Origin: Bog-473 sp963804055
GTDB lineage: Bacteria > Actinomycetota > Acidimicrobiia > Acidimicrobiales > RAAP-2
Length of the DNA: 64,000 nucleotides
Reading direction: 5' to 3'
Assembly: GCA_963804055.1 (NCBI GenBank)
Contig: CAWDOU010000013.1
Location: 1 to 64,000, forward strand
Shown here: positions 19,297-31,897 of the stretch, piece after piece
How the letters are laid out: each line of letters opens with the position of its first letter
Numbering within the stretch: the stretch's first letter is position 1
The notes under the pieces: generated by a model
What the model saw: only the letters and a program-made list of their open reading frames with translations
The model's database searches: none
What the model was told of the DNA's origin: nothing
Program-made: the position numbers and the translations under genes

Positions 19297-22200
19297 GACG
19301 ACTCACCGCGGTAGTGCGGCGCACCATCGACCAATGGCGTACCGGTCCGAGCAAACTCCGGGCCCGTACCTCCTCCGAGCAGGGTGACACCCTGGTCGAG
19401 GTGCTCTGCGCGCTCGTGGTGGTGGCCATCGCCGGCGTCGCACTGCTGGCCGGATTCGCAACATCGATCACCGCGTCCGCTCAACACCGCCATCTTGCGT
19501 CGCTTGATTCCTCGATGAGGTTTGCCACCAACACGGCGATCGCCGACGTTCAACAAGGAGTGCAACAGTTCTCGAGCGGGGCGAAGGACCCCTTCTCCTG
19601 CCCATCGACCTTCACCCCCCAATTCCCGAGTCTTGCTGGATCCTTTCAGGTGACCTACACGGTGGGGTGGTGGAACGGTACGAATTTCCAAGGCCCCTCT
19701 CCGACCTATCAGGGTCCGAACACCTGCATCCCCGGAGCACCGCAGGAGTACACGCTCACCGTCACCTCGACCTCGCCCAATGTCAACCTTCCCCCGACGA
19801 CAGTCACCACGGTGATCTCGAGTCCGGCTGCACCTGCGTCGCCAACGGGTGCCGGAGCTGCGTACCAACTCGTATGGCTCCAGCAGCCCTCCGGCGGCTC
19901 GGCCCAGACTCCCTTTACCCCGCAGCCCGAGGTCGCGGTCGAGGACCAGCAGGGCGACATCGTGTCCAGCGACTTCTCCTCGGTCACCCTCAACCTCCTG
20001 CAGGCGCCCACGGGTGGGACCCTTTCGAACACATGCTCTGGCGTTGAGTCCTATGGCATCGTGCAGTTCTCCGACTGCAGCGTCAACAAGGCGGGGACCT
20101 ACGAAATTCAGGCGGTCGACTCACTCCTTCAACCCACCTCCGGCGTCTTCTTCTCGGTCACTGCCAACCCGGCACAGAAGCTCGCTTTCACCACGACCGC
20201 GATCTCGGGCACCGCGTCCGCAAGCGCGACATCGGGTCCGATCACCGTTCAGATACAAGACGCCTTCGGCAACCCCATTCCCACGACGGCCGCAGAGGTT
20301 GTCTCCCTGTCCTCGAGTTCGTCGGCTGGAACCTTCTCACTGACTTCAGGCGGCACAGCGGTGACTTCCGTGACGATTCCGGCCGCCTCCGCATCGGCGA
20401 CCTTCTACTACGGCGACACCGTCGCAGGGTCCCCCACCATCACCGCGACCCCGCCCGTCACATCCGGCTTGCTCGCGGGACAACAGCAAGAGACGATCTC
20501 GGGTGGGGCCGCGACACAATTGGCCATCACATCGCCCGCCTTCACCGGAGCGGCGAGCTCGTCGGCCACCAACTCCTTCACGGTTACCCTCGAGGACACC
20601 TTCGGCAACCCCACGACCAAGACCACCGCCACCACGGTCACCCTCTCGGTTACGGGCTCGACTACGGGCAAGTTCGCTGCCACGTCGGGCGGGGCGAGCA
20701 CGACAACTGTCTCCATACCAGCCAGTACCCAGTCAGTCACTGCCTTCTACGGTGACACCAAGACCGGGACCCCGACCATCAAGGCCGCGGCAAGCGGGCT
20801 GACGAGTGCCACCCAGCAGGAGACCATTACCGGGGGTCCGACCAAGCTGGTCTTCACGACGAGCCCGGTCAGCGGCAGCACCTCTGCCGTTGCTTCGCTG
20901 GGGCTGATCACCGTTCAGGAGCAGGCAGCCAACGGCACCCCGACGACAGTTGGCTTGACCATCAACCTCAGCTCCAACTCTGCCGGAACGCCGATCTTCG
21001 GTACGACGCAGGGCGCATCGTCCGGCGTGACCAGCGTGACCATCCCTGGCGGCTCGAGCTCTGCGAGCTTCTACTACGGCGACACCAACGTTGGGACCCC
21101 GACCATCACGGCGAGCTCGACAGGTTTGTCGGTCATGCAGCAGGAGACCATCACGGCCGGCACCGGAACCCAGCTGGCCATCACGTCGGCCCCCTTCAGT
21201 GGCAAGGCCAGCATGTCGGCCACCAACGCATTCACGGTGACCCTCGAGGACGCCTTCGGCAACGCCACGACGAGCGGCACCGCCATCACGGTCAACCTTT
21301 CGTCGAACTCGACCGGGACGTACGAGTTCGCCGCAACGTCGGGGAGTACGCAGGCTGTGACCAGCGTGAGGCTGCCGGCCAACACGCAATCCGTGACCGC
21401 CTACTACGGCGACACCAATGCCGGGACCCCGACCATCACCGCCGCGGCGAACGGGCTCAGCTCAGATACCCAGCAAGAGACGATCACCGCTGGCACCGGA
21501 ACCCAGCTGGCTATCACCTCGGCTCCCTTCAGCGGGGCCGCGAATTCGTCGGCCACCAACGCCTTCACGGTGACGCTCGAGGACGCCTTTGGCAACGCCA
21601 CGACCAAGACCACCGCCACCACGATCAATCTGAGCTCGAACTCGACCGGCACCCACGAGTTCTCCGCCACCTCGGGTGGAGCGAACGTGACGTACGTCAG
21701 TCTGCCGGCCAACACTGCCTCGGTGACAGCCTTCTATGGCGACGAGGCCCCTGGGACGCCGACCATCACGGCAGCGGCCACCGGACTCACGCCGTCGGGT
21801 ACCCAGCGGGAGACCATCACGGCGGGGTCTCCCGCCAAGCTGGTCTTCACCACGACTGCAGTTTCTGGACCGGCGTCGAGCAGTGCCACGTTGGGGCCGA
21901 TCACCGTCCAAGAGCAGGACGCCTACGGCAATGTCGCCTCGAGTGGCAGCCCGACCACGGTCAATCTGACTTCGAGCTCGACCGGTGCCACCTTTGCCGC
22001 CAGCTCAGGCGGACCCGCGATCACCTCGGTCGTCATTCCCGGTGGCAACTCGACGGCCACCTTCTGGTACGGCGACACCCAGGCGGGTCATCCGATCGTC
22101 ACGCCGGTCGTGACGGGCCTGACCTCGGCCACCCAGCAAGAGAACATCACGGCCCTCGCGGGATCCAAGCTCGGAGTCAGCACCTTCAGCGGCGGGGCGA

Positions 22201-25200
22201 GCTCCTCGGCCACCAATGCCTTCACCGTGAGCGTCGAGGACGCCTTCGGCAACGTCACCACGTCCGGGACCGCCTTCACGGTCAACCTCTCGACCACGGC
22301 CACGACGACGGGCAAGTTCGCTGCCACCTCGGGCGGGGCCACCGTCACCAGCGTGAACCTGCCGGCAAACACGCAGTCGGTAACCGCCTACTACGGCGAC
22401 ACGCTGGCCGGCACCCCCACCATCACCGCGACGACGATCGGGCTCAACCCCGGGAGTCAAATCGAGACAATCACCGGCGGCACCGCCACTCACCTGGTCA
22501 TCACCTCGACCGCCTTCAGTGGTGGGGCGAGCTCGTCAGCCACCAACGCCTTCACGGTGACCCTCGAGGACGCCTTCAACAACTTCACGACCAAGACCAC
22601 CGCCACCACGGTGAACCTGACCTCGAACTCGACCGGCACCCACGAGTTCTCCGCCACCTCGGGTGGGGCCACTGTCGCCAGCGTGAACCTGCCGGCCAAC
22701 ACGCAGTCGGTGACCGCGTACTACGGCGACACTCTGTCCGGGACCCCGACCATCACCGCGGCCGCGACCGGGCTCAGCCCCTCGGCCACGCAACAAGAGA
22801 CGATCACTGCGGGGGCAGCGGCGCAGTTGATCTTCACCACCACGGCCAAGTCGGGCCCGGCATCGACGAGCGCCACCTTGGGCCCGATCACCGTCCAAGA
22901 GCAGGACGCCTTCGGAAATGTCAGCACGACGGGGCTGACCGTCAACCTGTCGAGCTCCTCGAGTGCCGGCGTGTTCGCCGCTACCTCGGGTGGGGCGGGT
23001 GTGACCTCCGTGAACATCGCGGCCGGCAACTCGACCGCCAGCTTCTACTACGGAGACACCAAGTCGGGAGCCCCGACCATCACCGCCGGGGCCACCGGCG
23101 TGACCGCGGGCACCCAGGCCGAGGGCATCACGGCGCTGACCGGGACCCAGCTGGCCATCACCTCCACCGCCTTCAGCGCCGGGGCGAGCTCGTCGCCCAC
23201 CAACGCCTTCACGGTGACCCTCGAGGACACCTATGGCAACGCCACGACCAAGGCCACCGCCACGACGGTGAACCTCTCGACCACGGCCACAGGCACGGGC
23301 AAGTTCGCCGCTACCTCGGGCGGGGCCACCGTCACCAGCGTCACCCTGCCGGTCAACACCGCCTCGGTGACCGCCTACTACGGCGACACGCTGGCTGGGA
23401 CCCCGACCATCACCGCGGCGGCGACGGGCCTGAACCCCTCGGGCACCCAGCAAGAGACGATCACGGGCGGCACCGCGACGCACCTCGCCATCACGTCGGC
23501 CGCCTTCAGCGCCGGGGCGAGCTCCTCGGCGACCAACGCGTTCACGGTGAGCCTCGAAGACGCCTTCAACAACATCACGACCAAGACCACCGCCACCACG
23601 GTGAACCTGACCTCGAACTCGACCGGCACTCACGAGTTCGCTGCCACCTCGGGTGGGTCGACCGTGACCAGCGTGAACCTGCCGGCCAACACGCAGTCGG
23701 TGACCGCTTACTACGGCGACGCCAAGCTCGGGACCCCGACCATCACCGCCGCGGCGACCGGGCTCAGCCCCTCGGCCACCCAGCAGGAGACCATCACTCC
23801 GGGTGTCGGAACGCATTTAGTCATCACTTCGACGGCCTTCAGCGGTGCGGCCAACTCGTCGGCCACCAACGCGTTCACGGTGACCCTCGAGGATGCCTTC
23901 AACAACGCCACAACGAGTAGCAGCGCCACCACGGTCAACCTCTCCACCACCGACACGGGCACGGGCACGTTCGCCGCCACCTCGGGTGGGGGCACGGTCA
24001 CCAGCGTGAACCTGCTGGCCAACACCCAGTCGGTGACCGCGTATTACGGCGACACCAACGACGGGACCCCCACCATCACCGCGGCGGCGACCGGGCTCAG
24101 CCCCTCGGCCACCCAGCAGGAGACCATCACGGCCGGGGCGGCGGCGCAGTTGGTCTTCACCACCACCCCGAAGACGGGCACGGCATCGACGAGCGCCACC
24201 TTGGGCCCGATCACCGTTCAAGAGCAGGACGCCTACGGCAACGTCAGCACGACAGCTATCACGGTCAACCTCTCAACCACCGACACGGGTACGGGCAAGT
24301 TCGCCGCCACTTCGGGCGGGACGGGTGTGACTTCCGTCAACATCGCGGCCGGGAACTCGACCGCCACCTTCTACTACGGCGACACCAATGACGGGACTCC
24401 GACCATCACCGCCGCGGCGACCGGGCTCAGCCCCTCGGCCACGCAACAAGAAACGATTACTGCGGGGACTGCCACGCACCTGGCCATCACCTCGAACGCC
24501 TTCAGTGGGACGGCGAGCAACTCGGCCACCAACGCCTTCACGGTGAGCCTCGAGGACGCCTTCAACAACATCACGACCAAGACCACCGCCACCACGGTCA
24601 ACCTCTCCACCACCGACACCGGCACGGGCAAGTTTGCCGCCACCTCGGGCGGGGGCACAGTCGCCAGCGTGAACCTGCCGGCCAACACCCAATCGGTGAC
24701 CGCCTACTACGGCGACACCAATGACGGGACCCCGACCATCACCGCCGCGGCGACCGGGCTCAGCCCCTCAGCCACGCAGCAAGAAACGATTACTGCCGGC
24801 ACCGCGACCCAGCTGGCCATCACCTCGACCGCGTTCAGCGGCGGCGCCAGTTCGTCGCCCACCAACGCCTTCACCGTGACCCTCGAGGACGCCTATGGCA
24901 ACGTCACGACCAAGGCCACCGCCACCACGGTCAACCTCTCGACCACGGCCACCGGGACGGGCGCCTTTGCCGCCACCTCGGGTGGGGCCACGGTCACCAG
25001 CGTGAACCTGCCGGCCAACACCCAGTCGGTGACCGCCTACTACGGCGACACCAAATCGGGGACCCCGACCATCACCGCCGCGGCAACGGGCCTGAACCCC
25101 TCGGGCACCCAGCAAGAGACGATCACAGGCGGGACCGCGACCCATCTGGCCATCACCTCGAACGCGTTCAGTGGGACGGCGAGCTCGTCGGCCACCAATG

Positions 25201-28117
25201 CCTTCACCGTGACCCTCGAGGACGCCTTCAACAACATCACGACCAAGACCACCGCCACCACGGTGAACCTCTCCACCACCGACACCGGCACGGGCACGTT
25301 CGCCGCCACCTCGGGCGGAGGCACGGTCACCAGCGTCAACCTGCCGGCCAACACCCAGTCGGTGACCGCCTACTACGGCGACACCAAACCGGGGACCCCG
25401 ACCATCACCGCCGCGGCGACCGGGCTCAGCCCCTCGGCCACGCAACAAGAAACGATTACTGCGGGGACTGCCACGCACCTGGCCATCACCTCGAACGCCT
25501 TCAGTGGGACGGCGAGCAACTCGGCCACCAACGCCTTCACGGTGAGCCTCGAGGACGCCTTCAACAACATCACGACCAAGACCACCGCCACCACGGTCAA
25601 CCTCTCCACCACCGACACCGGCACGGGCAAGTTTGCCGCCACCTCGGGCGGGGGCACGGTCGCCAGCGTGAACCTGCCGGCCAACACCCAATCGGTGACC
25701 GCCTACTACGGCGACACCAATGACGGGACCCCGACCATCACCGCCGCGGCGACCGGGCTCAGCCCCTCAGCCACGCAGCAAGAAACGATTACTGCCGGCA
25801 CCGCGACCCAGCTGGCCATCACCTCGACCGCGTTCAGCGGCGGCGCCAGTTCGTCGCCCACCAACGCCTTCACCGTGACCCTCGAGGACGCCTTCGGCAA
25901 CGTCACCACGACGGGCGCGACCACCACGGTCAACCTGTCGACGACGGCCACAGGCACGGGCAAGTTCGCCGCCACCTCGGGCGGGGCGACCGTCACCAGC
26001 GTCACCCTGCCGGCCAACACGCAGTCGGTGACCGCCTACTACGGCGACACCAAATCGGGGACCCCGACCATCACCGCGGCGGCGACGGGCCTGAACCCCT
26101 CGGGCACCCAGCAAGAGACGATCACGGGCGGGACCGCGACCCATCTGGCCGTCACCTCGAACGCCTTCAGCGGGACGGCGAGCAACTTGGCGACCAACGC
26201 CTTCACGGTGAGCCTCGAGGACGCCTTCAACAACATCACGACCAAGACCACCGCCACCACGGTCAACCTCTCCACCACCGACACCGGCACGGGCACCTTC
26301 GCCGCCACCTCGGGTGGGGCCACTGTCGCCAGCGTGAACCTGCCGGCCAACACGCAGTCGGTGACTGCGTACTACGGCGACACTCAATGTCCGGGTCCCC
26401 GACCATCACCGCGGCCGCGACCGGGCTCAGCCCCTCGGCCACGCAACAAGAAACGATTACTGCGGGGGCAGCGGCGCAGTTGATCTTCACCACCACGGCC
26501 AAGTCGGGCCCGGCATCGACGAGCGCCACCTTGGGCCCGATCACCGTCCAAGAGCAGGACGCCTACGGCAACGTCACCACGACGGGGCTGACCGTCAATC
26601 TGTCGAGCTCCTCGGGGGGCGCCAAGTTCGCCGCTACCTCGGGTGGGGCGGGTGTGACCTCCGTGAACATCGCGGCCGGCAACTCGACCGCCAGCTTCTA
26701 CTACGGAGACACCAAGTCGGGAGCCCCGACCATCACCGCCGGGGCCACCGGCGTGACCGCGGGCACCCAGGCCGAGGGCATCACGGCGCTGACCGGGACC
26801 CAGCTGGCCATCACCTCCACCGCCTTCAGCGCCGGGGCGAGCTCGTCGCCCACCAACGCCTTCACGGTGACCCTCGAGGACACCTATGGCAACGCCACGA
26901 CCAAGGCCACCGCCACGACGGTGAACCTCTCGACCACGGCCACAGGCACGGGCAAGTTCGCCGCCACCTCGGGCGGGGCCACCGTCACCAGCGTCACCCT
27001 GCCGGTCAACACCGCCTCGGTGACCGCCTACTACGGCGACACGCTGGCGGGGACCCCGACCATCACCGCGGCGGCGACGGGCCTGAACCCCTCGGGCACC
27101 CAGCAAGAGACGATCACGGGCGGCACCGCGACGCACCTCGCCATCACGTCGGCCGCCTTCAGCGGGACGGCGAGCAACTCGGCCATCAACGCCTTCACGG
27201 TGACCCTCGAGGACGCCTTCAACAACATCACGACCAAGACCACCGCCACCACGGTCAACCTCTCCACCACCGACACCGGCACGGGCACGTTCGCCGCCAC
27301 CTCGGGTGGGGGCACGGTCACCAGCGTGAACCTGCCGGCCAACACCCAGTCCGTGACCGCCTACTACGGCGACACCAATGACGGGACCCCGACCATCACC
27401 GCGGCGGCGACCGGACTCACTCCCTCGGCCACCCAGCAGGAGACCATCACGGCGGGGGCCGCCAGTCAGCTCAGCTTCATCACCGGCGCGGTTTCAGGTG
27501 TCGCCTCGACCAACGCCAACCTGGGCCCGATCACCGTCCAACTGCAAGACCAGTTCGGCAATGCCGTCAATGCTCCGGCGGGCGGTGAGACGGTGACCCT
27601 GACCTCGACGACGCCGACCAACGCCAGCTTCTCCCAGACGCAGAACGCCGCTGGGACTCACACGGCGACCATCACCATCGGGAGTGGCACATCGTCGGCG
27701 AACTTCTACTACGGGTACAGCACAACTGGCACCCCGACGGTCACCGCCGCCCACACCGGACTGACATCGGGCAGTCAGCAGGAGACCATCGGGCCGAACC
27801 AGCTTGCCATCACCTCGGCGCCTGTCACTGGTGGGACGGGCACCACAGCGACGCTCGGTCCGATCACAGTGACCCTCGAGAATGCAGCGGGGACGCCGAT
27901 CACCACGGCGACGGCGCCCACGGTGACCCTCTCGAGCAGTTCTAACAGGGGAGTGTTCGCCGTCACTTCGGGTGGTACAAACATCGGCTCTGTCACCATC
28001 CCGGCCGATTCCTCGACCGCGACCTTCTACTACGGCGATTCGAGGAGGGGGACTCCGACGATCACCACGGCGTCGACCGGCCTGACCTCGGGCACACAGC
28101 AAGAGACCATCCAATGA
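19293..28117 (+). CDS. Giant pilin-type protein with 24 Ig-like repeats; one frameshift
   Basis: From GTG 19293, with AGGAG upstream, about 2,940 residues are encoded. Around residue 30 the sequence EQGDTLVEVLCALVVVAIAG fits a prepilin signal with glutamate at mature position 5 and Asp instead of Phe at position 1. After a pilin-like stretch to about residue 290 come 24 tandem units of about 110 residues. Each has LAITS, NAFTVTLEDAFGN, FAATSGG, VTAYYGDT, GTPTITAAATGL and QQETIT. This looks like an Ig-like beta-sandwich fold, as in surface adhesins. The frame shifts at about 26,385 by a 2-base insertion compared with sister units; later units continue cleanly to TGA 28,117. It is coupled to both neighbours by 4-base overlaps. 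I infer a PilD-processed, pilus-carried adhesin; adhesion itself is not shown. Confidence 0.82.
20170..28114 (+). repeat. 24 tandem Ig-like coding units of about 333 bp
   Basis: The units begin at about 20,170 and continue without spacer to the gene's end. Outer units (1-7, 23, 24) are divergent while inner ones are close to identical, the pattern left by repeated recombination in the middle of an array. Two unit types alternate: one beginning QLVFTTT and containing LGPITVQEQD, and one beginning LAITS and containing NAFTVTLED. Most units are 324-333 bp. Confidence 0.9.
22651..23511 (+). repeat. Long near-identical internal duplication, copy 1 (copy 2 at 26302-27164)
   Basis: The stretch from mid-unit 8 to the start of unit 11 recurs almost base for base at 26302-27164, about 3.65 kb away, including diagnostic variants such as the order gcggccgcgacc that differ from neighbouring units. 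The frameshift at about 26,385 lies inside copy 2. A second pair, about 24,420-24,893 and 25,420-25,892, is offset by 999 bp (three units). Confidence 0.8.
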
Positions 28118-29754
28118 CATTTCGCCAATGCTTCGAGCGGGCTGTGAATCGCGCCCGATCCAACTGGTGCGCCATCGCGCCACGACGCAAAGCACACACG
28201 AAGCCGACGAATCCGGTGCCATCCTGGTCTTTGCTCTGGTCTTCCTCATGGCCGTGAGCCTCATCGTCACAGGACTGCTGACCTTCGTGGGGACCAGCCT
28301 CCACGACTCCAATGCCTTCTCAAACGAGCGAAACGTGGAGTCTGCGGCGACGAATGCAGTCAACCTTGCCATCCAGGACACCCGCTACACCTTCGACACC
28401 TATGCTTTACTCGACTCCGCCTCGCCGAAATCGGTGCCTTCCAGGTAACGTATCAGGTCAGCAACGAACAGAGCATGATCTCCGTCTATTGCACGATGGT
28501 GTGGCAGCCCTTCAGCGCAGAGACCCGCACAATCACGTATTCGGCCTGCGTCAGCGGGTCAGTGACGGCGACGACCTGTGCCGCCACACCCCTGCTGCAA
28601 GCCGTCATCGCCTTCGGGGACAACCAAACCGGAGTAGCCCCGAGCCTCGGACCTCAGCAGTGCACGCCGATCAGCCCAGGCGGCTATTGCGGAGAGAGCA
28701 TGACGCAGCTCAGCTGGCAGTGGAATCCATTGGTTCCTGTCGTCTCGGCCGTCAGCCCAACCGGTGGGCAATCAAGCGGAGGCACGACGGTCACGATTAC
28801 CGGCTCAAATTTCACCAGCGGCGCAACCGTCAGCTTTCTCCAGGAATCGGGCGGAAATCCGGTAAATCCGTCTAACCAACAAGGATACAACCCGCCCGTC
28901 TCCGCAACCCTGGTCTCCAACCCCCCATCGAACTGCGCTCCGTTCAACTGCCTCCAAGTGACGTCACCCACCGTGCTCTCCGGCACCACCTACTTCGTGA
29001 CGGTGACTACCCCCGGCGGCACCAGTGCCTTCTCGGCGGTCTTCTCCTACAACACCCCCACCGTACCGACGCCGACTGTGGCCGGACTATCGGGATCGGT
29101 GACCAGCGGATCGATCACGGGCTAGAGCACCGTAACGGTCCTCGGGACGAACTTCTGGGCGCCCACCGTCACGGACACGGTATTGGTCAACTTCTGCCCC
29201 GTCGTGGGAGGAACTTGCCAGTCCAGCCCGAGCAACGCGACCAGTGGCGTGGTGGTGTCGCTGCCCGAGACCGGGTCGCCATACGAATCTGTCAGTGCAC
29301 TGTCCCCGCCGGTGAGCGGACCGGCTGCGTACTACGTCGTGGTTGAAGTCAACAACGTGAAGAGTGCGACGAATTCCAATGTCGAATTCAACTACACCGT
29401 GCAGGTGCCCATCATCACGAGCGTCTCGCCCACAACACCCGTGGCACCAGGCGGGACTCTGACCATCAACGGGTACAACTTCATCCCCAACATGACCGTG
29501 GGCTTTTGCCCGTATCCGCACCAAGCAATCAGGCCCCCTACTACGACGCCAAATGCGTAAGTGGCGGAGGCAATTCGATGGTGACCGTCCAACCTGTCAC
29601 AACCAACCAACTTGTGGTGACGGTACCGAATATGGGCGGGACGGCGGGGACCTACTTCCCGATCCTTGGACTTCCCAATCCCCCCTATTCGGGCAGCAAC
29701 TACGAGCCAGCCCTCCCCTACGTCCAGCCCGCAGACGAGTTCTCGTATTCCTAA
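28114..29754 (+). CDS. PilX-like protein with IPT/TIG domains; two or more frameshifts and an in-frame TAG
   Basis: A protein of about 545 residues. The start ATG 28114 overlaps the stop of the giant gene (ATGA). After a basic N-terminus and a frame shift comes DESGAILVFALVFLMAVSLIV, like the N-terminal segment of PilX-type pilus assembly proteins. The frame shifts again near 28,445. Then come IPT/TIG-like Ig domains: VSPTGGQSSGGTTVTITGSNFTSG near 28,750-28,810, and ITSVSPTTPVAPGG near 29,410. A TAG at 29,123-29,125 interrupts an otherwise continuous TIG domain (SGSITG, stop, STVTVLGTNF), where CAG (Gln) would fit. A last shift near 29,515 leads to the end. It may be a pilus tip or minor component, now broken or mis-sequenced. 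Confidence 0.65.
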
Positions 29755-30204
29755 AGGAGCCCCGCGCTCCTTTGCGTCGAGCCTGGCCGAATGGTGTCGA
29801 GCCGCCACAGGAAATGGGCATTTCAGCTGGGGTTGACAAAATTCGGGCCTTCAGAAATCTCACAACCACCCGATATGTCATGAGGGAGGCGACGACGCAG
29901 CCCATGGAAATTTGTCCGACCAGGGAAGCTACGATTATGGCTGGGTGGAGGCGGTTCACCCCGGAGTGCACAATGCGGATTTGGCGAATTGAGAGTGTCC
30001 TTTTGTCGCCATGGGCGGCACGTCAACCGGGAGGCCGCGCCCCAATGACTGATTCCGACGAGAGCGCTCGATCATGGTCCTGAGTAGCCGCGGCAATCAC
30101 AAGAAGCGCAAGCCTTCGGGCCAAGGCCTGAAAGCATCCAGCTCAGAGCCGTCATCGAACGGCTCATCGGTCATGTCCCCGCCAAGGGAGGTGGACCGAG
30201 ACGC
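29755..30204. other. Gene-free stretch before pilB
   Basis: About 450 bp with only short unsupported reading frames. It may hold the promoter of the pilB-pilC genes; I cannot identify one with confidence. A strong ribosome-binding sequence (AAGGGAGGTGG) stands just before ATG 30205. Confidence 0.4.
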
Positions 30205-31881
30205 ATGCAGGTTTGCGCACTGCTGATCGAACGCAACTTGGTGATCGACAACCAGATTGAGGAAGCCTTCGCTCGCGACCCTGATTCGGAGGCTGACGTG
30301 GGAGAAGCCCTGCTCAGAATGGGCCTTCTGAGTGAGCAGGATCTCCTCAGGGCCCGAGCCGAACTCTATGGGATGGCCATCGCCGACCTGAGGCAAACAT
30401 CGCCGGAGCAACAGGCGCTTGATCTGATCCCTGACTCGATGGCCCGAGAGCATCTCCTCATCCCTATGACCTTGGATGAGGTTGGTCTCCACGTCGCAAT
30501 GGCGGATCAACCGTCCGACAAGCTCATGAGATCGCTCGAAAGACGAGCAGGACAACGGTCCACGTCATGCTGGCGCCGCTCTCGGAGATCCGTCGCGCCA
30601 TCGAGAACAACTACCGGGCCCTGGGTGGCCTCGACTACCTCGTCCAGGCTTTCGAAGCGGTCGAGGTCACCCGGAGGAGGCCAGTCGAGACACTGCCACT
30701 CACGCCGGACGTCGTGGAGGAGGATGCTCCGGTCGTACAAGTCGTCGGACGGATTCTGACGCAGGCGATGCGAGACCGAGCATCGGACGTCCACATCGAG
30801 CCGTCTGAACTGTCGATCCGGGTTCGGTTCCGGATCGATGGCGCATTGAAAGAGGTATTGACACTTCCCTCTTCGATGGCCGTCGGACTCATCAGTCGCA
30901 TCAAGATCATGGCGGGAATGAACATCGTGGAGCGGCGCCGTCCACAAGACGGCCAGCTCCGCACGGAGATCGACGGCAAGGAGGTGGACGTCCGCGTCGC
31001 CACCGTCGCAACCATCTGGGGGGAGAAGTGCGTCATGCGGATCCTCGACCGCACACGTTCCGTCCTCCGCCTGAGCGAGCTGGGCATGCCCAAGAATGCG
31101 GCCGACACCTATTCCGGCTTCGTACGAGCCCCGTTCGGGATGGTCTTGTGCGCCGGGCCGACTGGGAGCGGCAAGACGACAACGCTCTACGCGACACTCA
31201 CGGAGATCGCCGACGAATCTCGCAACGTAATGACGATCGAAGACCCCGTCGAGTATGTCTTCCCCAGCATCAATCAGATCCAGACAAACGAGCAAGCCGG
31301 ACTGACATTTGCCACGGTCTTCGCTCAATTCTGCGCCAGGATCCTGACGTGATCCTCGTCGGTGAGATCCGAGACGTCGAGACCGCTCGCATCGCGGTGC
31401 AGTCCGCCTTGACGGGCCACCTGGTTCTCTCGTCGTTGCACGCAACGGACTCGGTATCCGCCCTCCACCGCTTTCTCGACATGGGCATCGAGTCCTTCCT
31501 CGTGGCTTCGTCAGTCATCGGCATCGTCGGCCAGCGGCTCGTTCGTCGTATCTGTCCATCCTGCAAGGCTCCGTACACCCCGACGGATGCCGACCACGCC
31601 TTCTACGAGGAGAGCGGCGGCCCCGAGAAACGGGAATTTGTTCGTGGCCAAGGATGCAATTTTGCAGCGGGACCGGCTATCAAGAGCGAATCGGTGTCTA
31701 CGAGCTATTGCGGATCACCCCTGAAATCAAGCGCTTGGTCGTCGGGTGGGCCACCCAAGACGAACTTCGAAGATTGGCCGAACAACAGGGAATGCGGTCG
31801 CTTCGCACCGAGGCAATAGATCTGGTCGCACGGGACATCACAACGGTGTCCGAAGTCATTCGAAGCATTTACGCGTCGTGA
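30205..31881 (+). CDS. pilB: Type IV pilus extension ATPase PilB, frameshifted
   Basis: A hexameric ATPase that powers pilus extension from the cytoplasmic side. The N-terminal region (LLIERNLVIDNQIEEAF, DVGEALLRMGLLSEQDL) resembles the MshEN-type domain, which in some relatives binds cyclic di-GMP. Catalytic motifs follow: DVHIEP, Walker A GPTGSGKTTTLYATL, the Asp box and TIEDPVEYVFPSINQIQ, Walker B PDVILVGEIRDVETA, and the His box HLVLSSLHATDS. The zinc-binding pair CPSCKAPY and CNFCSGTGYQERIGVYELL is typical of PilB/GspE. Frames shift near 30,545, near 31,325 and near 31,665. A full-length size of about 558 residues is normal. Confidence 0.9.
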
Positions 31882-31897
31882 AATTGAGGAGACAGTC

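Noticed and set aside
26380..26400. Programmed frameshift in the giant gene
   Set aside because: No slippery heptamer or downstream structure; the sister units show that two bases are simply extra.
20170..28114. Regular repeats that could look like a CRISPR array
   Set aside because: Units of about 333 bp are contiguous, in frame and protein-coding, with no 20-40-bp repeats separated by unique spacers and no cas genes.
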